Origin: Microbacterium croceum
GTDB lineage: Bacteria; Actinomycetota; Actinomycetes; Actinomycetales; Microbacteriaceae
Length of the DNA stretch: 64,000 nucleotides
NCBI RefSeq assembly: GCF_023091245.1
Contig: NZ_JAHWXN010000001.1
Location: 1,488,001-1,552,000, forward strand
Direction of reading: 5' to 3'
Each line of letters opens with the position of its first letter. The first letter of the stretch is position 1. This document shows positions 1-7,974 of this stretch, in pieces. The translations under genes and the position numbers were made by a program. Below the pieces are notes generated by a model that did not search any database, was not told where the DNA came from, and was given only the letters and a program-made list of their open reading frames with translations.

Positions 1-522
1 GAGCCCGGCGACCCAGGCGCGACGTGGCAGGGCGAGGAGCGCCCAGACCAGGAGCGCGGCCGCGGGGATCTCGCCGAGGAGGTCGGCGGGCCCTTGGATC
101 GGCGAGACGCCGGCGGAGGTGATGAATGCCAGCGGCACGGTGACGGCGAGCAGCGCGGCCCACCGTCCGCCGATGCGCCGACCGATCAGGGCGAGCCCCA
201 CGAGGAGCAACACCCAGTAGGTCAACGGGACCAGGCGTGCACCGATCACGAGGTCGGCACCGGTGGCGAGGACGGCGGCGACCGGCAGCAGCACCACCGG
301 CCCGGTCGAGATCCGCGGGTCGAACGGAGTGATCGTCGAGCCCGAGAGCGCGCCGTCACTGGAGTAGCCGAGCCCGGCCAGCAGGTTACGGGGGACGGTG
401 AGGTTGAAGGCCTCATCCTCCCAGAGTCGCCAGACGAACAGGCTGTGCCAGGCGACGATGACATGGCCGATCACGAGTGCGGCAGCGAGCCCCCAGAAGA
501 GTGCGGTGCGCGCCCGGGTCAT
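1..522 (-). CDS. Multi-pass membrane protein, probable GT-C fold glycosyltransferase (3' part cut by window edge)
   Basis: The reading frame starts at an ATG overlapping the stop of the GT2 gene (ATGA overlap) and stays open to the window edge, giving 174 visible codons. The translated N-terminus has one hydrophobic segment (about residues 8-28), then an acidic W-E-D-E-A-F loop, then several Leu/Val/Ala-rich segments from about residue 75. An acidic loop after the first membrane helix is typical of lipid-sugar-dependent GT-C/ArnT-like transferases. The context fits: a GT2 directly upstream and a GtrA gene beyond it. Lipid-linked sugar would be made by the GT2, flipped by GtrA and transferred outside by this protein. 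Family assignment is inference, since the C-terminal two thirds are not visible. Confidence 0.6.
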   Translation of the reverse strand, partial: MTRARTALFWGLAAALVIGHVIVAWHSLFVWRLWEDEAFNLTVPRNLLAGLGYSSDGALSGSTITPFDPRISTGPVVLLPVAAVLATGADLVIGARLVPLTYWVLLLVGLALIGRRIGGRWAALLAVTVPLAFITSAGVSPIQGPADLLGEIPAAALLVWALLALPRRAWVAGL

Positions 523-1304
523 CGGACGACGGCCTCCGGTCGGCGGATGTCGCGGAGGGGGGCACTCGGACGCAGCGAGAGCGACCACGCCTCGCCCCAT
601 GCAGCGCGGACGAACTGACGGAGCCGCTTCGGCGGCAGCGTGACTCCGGCACCGCGGCCCCACATCGTGCCGGTCGTCGAGGAGCCGCGCCGAGGGATGC
701 TGGCGACGCGGAGGTAGCGCACGATGAACCCGCCCCTGGCCTCAGCGAGGGAGAAGTGCACGTGCGGCACCGACGCATCGGCAGGGATCGCATCGATGAG
801 CGCCTGCAGCGCCTCGGGCCGGTACGCGCGCAACGGGGTGTTGACGTCGGGGACGCGACGTCCGGCTGCGGCTGCCACCAGTACCCCGACGGCGCCCGTG
901 AGCACCTTGCGGTACCACGGGTCGGTCCGTCCGTCGCGCACACCATGCACCACGTCCGCGTTCGCGTGGAGCAGCGCCGAGATGAGTCGGGGGAAGTCCC
1001 TCCCGTAGAACTGCCCGTCGCCGTCGACGTGCACCAGCACATCCGGCTCGGCGGCCAGACCGGCGCGGTACGCGGCGAGTGCCGTGGGGCCGTGCCCTCG
1101 GTTCGTGGGCTGGACCTCGACGGTCACATCGTCGATGCCGTCGAACACGGTCGCGGTGGCGTCGGTGGAGCGATCGTCGGCGATGTGGAATGAGACCCGA
1201 TCCGCGAGCGGGACGACAGCATCTCTGATCTCGTCGATGAACCCGCCGATGCCCTCGGCTTCGTTGTAGGCGGGCATCACGATGGCGAGGTGGGCGATGG
1301 TCAC
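519..1304 (-). CDS. Family 2 glycosyltransferase, polyprenyl-phosphate sugar synthase-like (GtrB/DPM type)
   Basis: A 261-residue GT-A enzyme. The start is the GTG that gives M-T-I-A-H-L-A-I-V-M-P-A-Y-N-E; a GGAGG Shine-Dalgarno lies just upstream, and the longer open frame beyond it is antisense to gtrA. Visible motifs are the P-A-Y-N-E nucleotide-binding strand (residues 11-15), A-D-D-R-S-T-D (42-48) and the D-G-D metal motif in H-V-D-G-D-G-Q (D94, D96). There are no membrane helices. Such enzymes usually transfer glucose or another hexose from an NDP-sugar to polyprenyl phosphate at the inner leaflet. It is translationally coupled to the downstream membrane protein and diverges from gtrA, so the three genes look like one Gtr-like glycosylation module. 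The sugar is unknown. Confidence 0.85.
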   Translation of the reverse strand: MTIAHLAIVMPAYNEAEGIGGFIDEIRDAVVPLADRVSFHIADDRSTDATATVFDGIDDVTVEVQPTNRGHGPTALAAYRAGLAAEPDVLVHVDGDGQFYGRDFPRLISALLHANADVVHGVRDGRTDPWYRKVLTGAVGVLVAAAAGRRVPDVNTPLRAYRPEALQALIDAIPADASVPHVHFSLAEARGGFIVRYLRVASIPRRGSSTTGTMWGRGAGVTLPPKRLRQFVRAAWGEAWSLSLRPSAPLRDIRRPEAVVR

Positions 1305-1364
1305 GGTGTCCTCCGAACTGCCGCGTTCGGTCAGGGCGCGCGCAGCAAGTAGCCTAGTCGAGTC

Positions 1365-1808
1365 ATGAAACCAACCTCCCGATTGCGGCGTCTTGCCGGC
1401 CTGGGCAGTCGCTTCCTCATCGTCGGCGGGGTGAGCACGCTGGTCGAGATCGGTGTCTTCAACCTTCTCGTCTTCGTGTGGGGGTGGGATGTCGTCTCCG
1501 CGAAGATCGTGGCCTCGCTCGTCGCGCTCGTCAACGCCTACTTCGGCAACCGCGAGTGGACCTTCCGTCATCGTGACCGGCGGGGTCGCATGAACGAGCT
1601 GGTGCTCTTCATCCTGACCAACGTGGCGTGCACCGCGATCGGCGCAGGTCTCGTCTGGCTCGGCGTCGAGATGGCGACCGGAATCCTCGGACGCACGCCC
1701 GGCGCGATCGCGGTCAACGCGGTCAACCTCGTGAGCATCGTCATCGTGGTGGCGCTGCGATTCGTGCTCTACCACTCGATCGTCTTCCGCTCGCCGACTC
1801 CCCGCTGA
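1365..1808 (+). CDS. GtrA family membrane protein (putative lipid-linked sugar flippase)
   Basis: A 147-residue protein with four predicted transmembrane segments (about residues 13-33, 41-60, 76-98 and 112-134) and the family-typical loop N-A-Y-F-G-N-R-E-W-T-F-R between helices 2 and 3. GtrA proteins are thought to flip undecaprenyl-phosphate sugars for glycosylation outside the cell. It is transcribed away from the GT2 gene with only 60 bp between the two starts. A TAGCCT hexamer ends 9 nt before the ATG and there is no clear Shine-Dalgarno, so the message probably has a very short or no leader. Family call is confident; substrate is not known. Confidence 0.85.
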   Translation: MKPTSRLRRLAGLGSRFLIVGGVSTLVEIGVFNLLVFVWGWDVVSAKIVASLVALVNAYFGNREWTFRHRDRRGRMNELVLFILTNVACTAIGAGLVWLGVEMATGILGRTPGAIAVNAVNLVSIVIVVALRFVLYHSIVFRSPTPR

Positions 1809-2020
1809 TTCGCTGCCTGTCGGCCGGACGATCCGAGCAGACGGCGCGGATTGTGTCGGCTTCTTTCGTGGATTGATTCTTTGCTCGACAGATTCGACGC
1901 TGATCTCGCATGATCGCGGTCCTCCCGCAATCTGCGAGGTCGCTCGTGTGCCACGATGGAATCGATACGAATCAGCCCTCTCTCCGGGCCCCAGACCCAG
2001 GAGACAGGATCGGCGCTTTC

Positions 2021-3895
2021 ATGCGCTCGGGGGGAAAATCAGTGCCATCAGGTTCCGAACTGAACGTGGCGGTCTCCGTCGAACAGAAGCGGCGGCGGCT
2101 CGCCGCGGCGATCGTCGACAGCGCCGCATGGGTCGTCGGGATCGTGATCGCCGTCGTGGTGCGATTCGAGTTCGATGCACGGGTCAGCGGGTGGATGTCG
2201 ATGATCGTGTTGGCTGTCGTCGCGGCCGCCTGTCAGATCGTGATCGGCTACTTCCTCGCCTTCTATCGTGGGCGTTTCACCTACGGATCATTCGATGAGG
2301 TGCGTGCACTCGGAGTCGCAGTGACAGCGCAGGCGGCCGTCCTCGCCGTGATAGTCATCATTCTCGGCCCCACGATCGGCCTCCCTCGTGGCACGGTGAT
2401 CGTCGCGTTCCCATTCGTCCTGCTCTTGATGTTCGGCGTGCGGTACAGCGCTCGTCTCGTCATCGAGCGCAGTCGCAAGCCGCGCGAGGAGGCGGAACCC
2501 GCGTTGATCATCGGTGCAGGCCACGTCGGCGACATCCTTCTTCACAACATGACCACCGATCCCGCGTCGCCACTGCGCCCGGTCGGAATCCTCGATGATG
2601 ACCCGTCGAAGAAGAATCTGCGACTACGTGGCGTTCCCGTCATCGGTCGCACAACCGAGATCGTCGCTGCCGCGCAAGACACCGGTGCGACCACGATCGT
2701 CATCGCAATCGGGCAGGCGGACAGTACTCTGTTGCGTCGCCTCACCGATGACGCGGAGGTTGCGGGCCTGCGTGTCACGATCACTCCGACGCTGGCGAGG
2801 ATGATGTCGGGAGAGCAGTCCCCGACCGATCTGCGCGACATCAGCATCGAAGACCTGATCGGCCGTCATCCCGTCGACACCAACGTGGAACTCATCGCCG
2901 GCTACATCACCGGACGCCGTGTGCTGGTGACCGGTGCCGGTGGCTCGATCGGCTCCGAGCTCTGTCGGCAACTCGCGAAGTACGGTCCGAGCGAGCTCAT
3001 CATGCTCGATCGCGATGAGACCGGGTTGCAGATGGCGCAGCTCGCAACCTCCGGTCACGGTCTGCTCGACTCGAGAGATGTCGTGCTCTCCGATATCCGG
3101 GACGATGACACGCTGCGTGACATCTTCGCCGAACGACGTCCAGAGGTCGTGTTCCACGCGGCAGCGCTGAAGCACCTGCCGATGCTCGAGCAGTATCCGG
3201 ATGAGGCATGGAAAACGAACGTCCTCGGCACCTTGAACGTGCTCAACGCCGCGCGCGAGGTGGGCGTGGACACCTTCGTCAACATCTCGACCGACAAGGC
3301 GGCCAATCCGACGAGCGTGCTCGGGCACTCCAAGCGCGTGGCGGAGAAGCTCACCGCCTGGGCCGGGGAAGAGACCGGCATGCGGTACCTCTCGGTGCGC
3401 TTCGGCAACGTGATCGGCAGCCGCGGTTCGATGCTGCCCACGTTCCAGACGCTGATCGAGGCGGGCGGGCCGATCACCGTGACGCATCCCGACGTGACCC
3501 GCTATTTCATGACCATCCCCGAAGCATGCCAGCTGGTCATCCAGGCCGGTGGCATCGGACGCGCAGGAGAAGTCCTGATCCTCGACATGGGTGAGCCCGT
3601 CTCGATCCTCGAAGTCGCCAAGCGCATGATCGCGATGTCGGGCAAGAGCATCGAGATCGTCTTCACCGGACTCCGCCATGGAGAGAAGCTCCACGAGGTG
3701 CTGGTGGGTTCTCAGGAGAACCTCGAGCGCCCGTTCCACCCGAAGGTCTCGCACACCCGTGCCGAATCCATCTCGCCAGAGCGTCTCGACAAGGAGGGGT
3801 GGGACGCGCGGATGCTATCCGTTCCGCGCAACAACGACACGGCCATCATTGGCGCGGAGGAACTCCGCGCCGCAGCCGGAAAGGTCTCCGAGTGA
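2021..3895 (+). CDS. Membrane-anchored nucleoside-diphosphate sugar 4,6-dehydratase (PglF/WbpM/CapD type)
   Basis: A 624-residue protein. The N-terminal third has four hydrophobic segments, followed by a first Rossmann motif (I-I-G-A-G-H-V-G) and a second, catalytic SDR domain with V-T-G-A-G-G-S-I-G and S-T-D-K-A-A-N-P-T-S. This layout matches WbpM/PglF enzymes, which convert UDP-GlcNAc to the 4-keto-6-deoxy sugar. The usual Tyr of Y-x-x-x-K is Leu here (L-G-H-S-K); relatives have Met there and rely on the neighbouring T-D-K residues. The ATG at 2021 was chosen, with GTG 2042 as an alternative placed better relative to a G-rich stretch. The longer frame from 1910 adds non-family sequence. The gene opens the plus-strand operon, ends in a GTGA overlap with the next gene and probably supplies its substrate. 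Confidence 0.88.
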   Translation: MRSGGKSVPSGSELNVAVSVEQKRRRLAAAIVDSAAWVVGIVIAVVVRFEFDARVSGWMSMIVLAVVAAACQIVIGYFLAFYRGRFTYGSFDEVRALGVAVTAQAAVLAVIVIILGPTIGLPRGTVIVAFPFVLLLMFGVRYSARLVIERSRKPREEAEPALIIGAGHVGDILLHNMTTDPASPLRPVGILDDDPSKKNLRLRGVPVIGRTTEIVAAAQDTGATTIVIAIGQADSTLLRRLTDDAEVAGLRVTITPTLARMMSGEQSPTDLRDISIEDLIGRHPVDTNVELIAGYITGRRVLVTGAGGSIGSELCRQLAKYGPSELIMLDRDETGLQMAQLATSGHGLLDSRDVVLSDIRDDDTLRDIFAERRPEVVFHAAALKHLPMLEQYPDEAWKTNVLGTLNVLNAAREVGVDTFVNISTDKAANPTSVLGHSKRVAEKLTAWAGEETGMRYLSVRFGNVIGSRGSMLPTFQTLIEAGGPITVTHPDVTRYFMTIPEACQLVIQAGGIGRAGEVLILDMGEPVSILEVAKRMIAMSGKSIEIVFTGLRHGEKLHEVLVGSQENLERPFHPKVSHTRAESISPERLDKEGWDARMLSVPRNNDTAIIGAEELRAAAGKVSE

Positions 3896-5883
3896 CGGTA
3901 GCCCTGTGGCTGGCTCTCCTCCTCGGGGTGGCCCTCACGACTGCAGCTGTGCCCGTGGTGAGGCCGATGCTGTCACGTTACGGCGTGGTCGATGAGCCGA
4001 ATCAGCGATCCGCTCACGTGCGAACCACGTTGAGAGGTGGCGGGGTCGCGATTCTGCCTGCCTTCGTCATCGGGGGTGTCGTCTTCGTCTTCGTCTTCCG
4101 CGAGGCGATTGTTCCGGTTGCCGTGATCGTCGGTGCAGCGGTGGTTGCAGGGGTACTGGGGTTGGTGGAGGACGTGCGAGGCGTCTCAGTCCCCGTCCGC
4201 GCAGTCCTGCAATTCGTGATCGGACTCGGCGTCGCCCTGCCACTCGTCATCGTGACGGGGAACAGCTGGGCGTGGGCTGGCGTCGCCGCTTTCTTTGTCA
4301 TGGGCTACATCAACGTGGCGAACTTCATGGACGGCGTCAACGGCATCTCTGGCATGCACGGAGTGCTCGCCGGTGTCATGTATGCGGTCGCGGCGATACT
4401 CAGCGGACTCGACTGGGCAGCTGCGATCGCGTTGCTGATGGCCGGGGCGTATCTCGCCTTCCTCCCATGGAACCTCCGCAGCCCGGGTCTCTTCCTCGGC
4501 GACGTGGGAAGCTACCTCCTCGGAGCGGGTGTCGCCGCGCTCGGAGTGTGCCTGACTCTCTACGGAGTCTCTCCGTTGCTGACGCTCGCGCCGGTCGCGA
4601 TCTACTTGGCGGACACCGGAGCCACCCTGGTGCGCCGGGCCGTCCGTGGTGAGCCGGTGTTGCGCCCGCATCGGACGCACGTCTATCAACGCTTGCTGGA
4701 TACAGGCATGGGACACGTCGCGTCGGCCGCCCTCGTCTCGCTTTTCACCGTCGGCGCCTTCGTGATTGCTCTTCTCCCACAGCTGTTTGGAATCGCTCCG
4801 TGGGCGTCCTTGCTGGGTATGGCCATGCTCTGCGCCGTCTACCTCGTGCTGCCGCGGTTGCGCGGCAGCACGCTCGCGCCAGTGCCCTCGTTGGTGCTGG
4901 ATCCGTTTCCCGCGCCGGTGGTATCGACGACACCCGCCGACTTCTCACCGAGGCGGTGGGCTGTTCTCGGTGCCACCGGCTTCGTCGGAAGTGCTGTCGC
5001 CGACCGGCTTGAAGCTGAGGGATGCGACGTCCTGCGTGTTTCCAGCCCGCGGGTGGCGCTGTCGTCAGATCTGGCATCGCCCCATGCGATCGCGGCACTG
5101 GCGGGCGAGAACGATGCGGTGTCCGTCCTTGCCGACCAGTTGAACGGCATCGACGTCGTGATCAACGCAGCGGGAATGGCGAGCCCGGACGCCCCCGCCA
5201 GCGATGCGCTCTACGGCGCGAATACTCTGCTTCCGGCCGTGATCAGACGCGCCTCTTCCCACGCAGGCGTGCAGCGTGTGGTGCACATCAGTTCAGCTGC
5301 TGTGCAGGGGCGTCGAGCTGTGCTCGACGAGACTACTGACGCGGCACCGTTCTCTCCGTACTCACGGTCCAAGGCGCTCGGTGAACGTGCGTTCCTGGCG
5401 TCAGCGGATGATGTTCAAGCCGTCATAGTCAGAGCGACGAGCGTGCAAGGGGCAGGACGCGGAACGACTCGCAGCTTCCGACAGATCGCCGCGTCTTCGC
5501 TCGCAAGTGTGGCAGGAGATGGAACACAGCCGACGGTCGTGAGCAGTATCGAAGGGCTTTCCGACTACGTTGTGCACGTGGGCTCCACCGTGGCGGGCAT
5601 CAGGCCCATCATGCTCCAGCCCTGGGAAGGATGCTCCGCCGAGGAAGTACTCCGAGCGGCCGGTGGCAAGGCGCCGGTGAAGTTGCCCAGGTGGGTGTGC
5701 GGGACCGCGCTCGCCCTCGCACGTGGGGTGGGGCGCGTCGTCCCCGAGATCGCCGGGGCTGGACGCAGACTGGAATTGATGTGGCTCGGACAAGCGCAGA
5801 TTCATGTGCCGGACGCGTATCGTCCCGTTCCGAAATCGCACCTCATCGCGATCCTCCAGGGCGACAGTCAGGGGCAAGGATGA
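3892..5883 (+). CDS. Fusion: WecA/MraY-type polyprenyl-phosphate sugar-1-phosphate transferase + NAD-dependent epimerase/reductase
   Basis: A 663-residue fusion starting at a GTG that overlaps the previous stop. Residues 1-325 form a multi-helix phosphoglycosyltransferase with family motifs D-E-P-N-x-R-S-x-H (34-42), V-E-D (92-94), N-F-M-D-G-V-N-G (144-151), G-D-V-G-S (203-207) and H-x-T-H-V-Y-Q-R (260-267). Residues 354-663 form a soluble SDR domain with G-A-T-G-F-V-G (360-366) and Y-S-R-S-K as the catalytic Y-x-x-x-K. WbpL/WcfS-like relatives load an N-acetyl-6-deoxyhexosamine-1-phosphate onto undecaprenyl phosphate and often sit beside a separate 4-reductase gene. Here both are one chain, next to the matching 4,6-dehydratase. 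I infer that the SDR part reduces the 4-keto sugar and the membrane part transfers it, starting the repeat unit. Which epimer forms cannot be told. Confidence 0.85.
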   Translation: MTVALWLALLLGVALTTAAVPVVRPMLSRYGVVDEPNQRSAHVRTTLRGGGVAILPAFVIGGVVFVFVFREAIVPVAVIVGAAVVAGVLGLVEDVRGVSVPVRAVLQFVIGLGVALPLVIVTGNSWAWAGVAAFFVMGYINVANFMDGVNGISGMHGVLAGVMYAVAAILSGLDWAAAIALLMAGAYLAFLPWNLRSPGLFLGDVGSYLLGAGVAALGVCLTLYGVSPLLTLAPVAIYLADTGATLVRRAVRGEPVLRPHRTHVYQRLLDTGMGHVASAALVSLFTVGAFVIALLPQLFGIAPWASLLGMAMLCAVYLVLPRLRGSTLAPVPSLVLDPFPAPVVSTTPADFSPRRWAVLGATGFVGSAVADRLEAEGCDVLRVSSPRVALSSDLASPHAIAALAGENDAVSVLADQLNGIDVVINAAGMASPDAPASDALYGANTLLPAVIRRASSHAGVQRVVHISSAAVQGRRAVLDETTDAAPFSPYSRSKALGERAFLASADDVQAVIVRATSVQGAGRGTTRSFRQIAASSLASVAGDGTQPTVVSSIEGLSDYVVHVGSTVAGIRPIMLQPWEGCSAEEVLRAAGGKAPVKLPRWVCGTALALARGVGRVVPEIAGAGRRLELMWLGQAQIHVPDAYRPVPKSHLIAILQGDSQGQG

Positions 5884-7136
5884 AGATCGGTCTCCTTTCC
5901 CAGTGGTACGACCCAGAACCCGGCCCCGCGGCACTTCCCGCGATCTACGGTCGAGAGATGATCCGATTGGGGCACTCGGTTCGAGCCCTCACGGGTTTCC
6001 CTAACTACCCCGATGGCAAACTTCACGAGGGCTATCGCATCCGTCGCAAGATGGTCGAGAGCCGCGACGGAGTGGATGTTCATCGCGTTGCTCTGTATCC
6101 GCAACACAGCAGGTCTTCGTTGGGTCGTGTGCTCAACTACGCGTCCTTCGCCGCGTCAGCAGCGATCTCCGGGGGAGCTGCGCTGAGGAACGCCGATGCG
6201 GTGTGGGTGTACAACTCTCCGGTGACGGTCAGTTTGCCGCTGCTCATGCACACCCGGGGTGGAGGAGTCCCCTACTTCCTGCATGTGCAGGACCTCTGGC
6301 CGGATTCTCTGATCGCCAGCGGCATGGTCCCGAACGGTTGGGTCGGTGACCGCGCGGCAGCGATGATCAGTCGTCTCGTCAAGCTCACCGAGCGGAAGGC
6401 GACGACGGTGGGAGTGATTTCTCCCGGTGTGAGAGCCCTCATTCTGGAGCGGCACCCGCAGTTGGATCCTGCGAAGATCGTCTACGCCCCGAACCCGACG
6501 AATGAGCAGCATTTTCGACCGGTCGACGAGATCCGGCACGAGCTCGGAATCGACATATCCTCCGATCAGACGATCGACTTCATGTATGCCGGAGCCATCG
6601 GGGACGTGCAGGGACTCGACACGGTTCTGGATGCAGCCGCGCTGCTGCGTGACGTTCCGGCCATCAGGCTGACCGTATACGGGGATGGGATCAGTCGAGA
6701 GCGCCTGGAGCGGCGTGCGGCGGACGAGCACCTGGACAACGTGCGATTCATGGGGCGAGTCGATCAGGATGAGATCCCGCACTTGATCGCCCGGTCCCAC
6801 ATCCAGCTCGTGAGCCTTGCTTCGAGCCCGTTCCTCCGGTTCACGACTCCGAGCAAGATCCCGAGTCTGTTGGCGTCGGGAGTGCCGATCATCGGGCACA
6901 TCGGCGGAGATGGTGCGGATCTGATCCGGGCGGCGGGCGCGGGGCTGGTCGTAGACCCGGGAGACGCTGCCGCACTGGCCGGCGCGATGGTGAGGATGGC
7001 CGAGAGCGGGCGGGAGCAGTGGCATGCTTTTGGAGAGAGCGGTCGACGGTACTATTCCTCGCATCTTTCGGTCGCCTCGACGACGAGAATCATCCTCGAC
7101 TCTCTGGGGGCTCCGGAGCCGCCCATTCAGGACTGA
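5880..7136 (+). CDS. GT4 family glycosyltransferase, WbuB-like (probable N-acetyl-L-fucosamine transferase)
   Basis: A 418-residue GT-B enzyme starting at an ATG that overlaps the preceding stop. The N-terminal domain begins M-K-I-G-L-L-S-Q-W-Y-D-P-E-P-G and contains F-L-H-V-Q-D-L-W-P-D-S, which is typical of the WbuB group. The C-terminal domain has F-M-Y-A-G-A-I-G and the sugar-nucleotide loop around S-K-I-P-S-L-L-A-S-G-V-P. In enteric O-antigen clusters WbuB-type enzymes accompany fnlABC and are assigned the transfer of L-FucNAc to the lipid-linked first sugar. The same fnl set lies 1 kb downstream here. The role is therefore supported by family and by context, but the acceptor is inferred. 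Confidence 0.8.
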   Translation: MKIGLLSQWYDPEPGPAALPAIYGREMIRLGHSVRALTGFPNYPDGKLHEGYRIRRKMVESRDGVDVHRVALYPQHSRSSLGRVLNYASFAASAAISGGAALRNADAVWVYNSPVTVSLPLLMHTRGGGVPYFLHVQDLWPDSLIASGMVPNGWVGDRAAAMISRLVKLTERKATTVGVISPGVRALILERHPQLDPAKIVYAPNPTNEQHFRPVDEIRHELGIDISSDQTIDFMYAGAIGDVQGLDTVLDAAALLRDVPAIRLTVYGDGISRERLERRAADEHLDNVRFMGRVDQDEIPHLIARSHIQLVSLASSPFLRFTTPSKIPSLLASGVPIIGHIGGDGADLIRAAGAGLVVDPGDAAALAGAMVRMAESGREQWHAFGESGRRYYSSHLSVASTTRIILDSLGAPEPPIQD

Positions 7137-7214
7137 GGTGCCGCCCGTGTCACATAACTACAGCAGCGCACGCCCCCGAGGGCATGCCACGATGAGGAAG
7201 CTCGGTGAGTCGCT

Positions 7215-7880
7215 TTGACGGAACGCGTGGTCGTCGTCGGAGGAGGAGGGTTCGGGCGTGAGACGCTCGATGTGCTCGACGCGCTCATCGCTGCAGGCGA
7301 GCCGCTGGAGACACTGGGGGTGCTCGATGCCTCTCCCAGAGGCGATGATCTCGCTCAGCTCGCGGCGCGAGGAGTTGCCTACCTCGGCACCGACGCGGAA
7401 TGGCTTTCCGGGGCGGCAAAGGATGTGCGCTTCGTCGTTGCCATCGGCGATCCGGCCATCAGACGGAGAGTCGCGGAGAAGTTCGCCGACGCTGGATTGA
7501 GGGCGGCGACCCTGATCCACCCCAAAGCCACCATCGGATCGCAGGCGCGGATCGGACGAGGCGTCGTCGTCGCAGCCGGAGTGCAGGTCTCGACGAACGT
7601 CACGCTGGGGGCGCATGTGCATTTGAATCCTGCGAGCGTCATCGGACACGATGCAGTGCTGTCGGACTTCGTGTCGGTGAACCCCGGAGCGATCGTGTCG
7701 GGACATGTCAGGGTTGAGGCCGGAGTTCTCCTCGGGGCGGGTTCCGTAGTGTTGCAGGGGCTGGCAGTCGGTGAGGGGGCGACAGTAGGGGCGTCGGCCT
7801 GTGTCACGAAGGATGTCTCACCCCACCAGGTCGTGGTGGGAGTCCCTGCGCGGGAGATCGCCCGAGCGGAGACAACATGA
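7215..7880 (+). CDS. NeuD/PglD-family sugar O- or N-acetyltransferase
   Basis: A 221-residue protein. Residues 4-90 form a small Rossmann-like sugar-nucleotide domain (V-V-V-V-G-G-G-G-F-G-R-E), followed by a left-handed beta-helix with hexapeptide repeats from about residue 95. The C-terminus has the acetyl-CoA-site pattern V-V-V-G-V-P-A-R. The start is a TTG; a GTG four codons in is the alternative, and the upstream signal is weak. NeuD/PglD proteins acetylate amino sugars, either at nucleotide-sugar level or as O-acetylation. In this locus the likely acceptor is the amino sugar made by the DegT aminotransferase (12519-13634) or a hexosamine of the repeat unit. It lies between the transferase and fnlA with gaps of 78 and 94 bp, so it may have its own promoter. 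Confidence 0.82.
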   Translation: MTERVVVVGGGGFGRETLDVLDALIAAGEPLETLGVLDASPRGDDLAQLAARGVAYLGTDAEWLSGAAKDVRFVVAIGDPAIRRRVAEKFADAGLRAATLIHPKATIGSQARIGRGVVVAAGVQVSTNVTLGAHVHLNPASVIGHDAVLSDFVSVNPGAIVSGHVRVEAGVLLGAGSVVLQGLAVGEGATVGASACVTKDVSPHQVVVGVPAREIARAETT

Positions 7881-7974
7881 GACCGTCCCCTCGTGTCCCT
7901 TCGTCACGAAGCGCAGGGTTCTTCACTATCCAAGAGCTGTTGGCAGCAGCCGCAGAGGAAGCGAGTAGTTCACG

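Noticed and set aside
1910..2020. 37-codon N-terminal extension of the 4,6-dehydratase
   Set aside because: The extra residues are hydrophilic and unlike the family, and there is no ribosome-binding site at 1910. The window 1809-2020 more likely holds the operon promoter.
3350..3400. Loss of the catalytic Tyr in the 4,6-dehydratase (Leu in Y-x-x-x-K) as a sign of an inactive enzyme
   Set aside because: PglF/WbpM relatives also lack this Tyr and use the neighbouring T-D-K residues, which are present.
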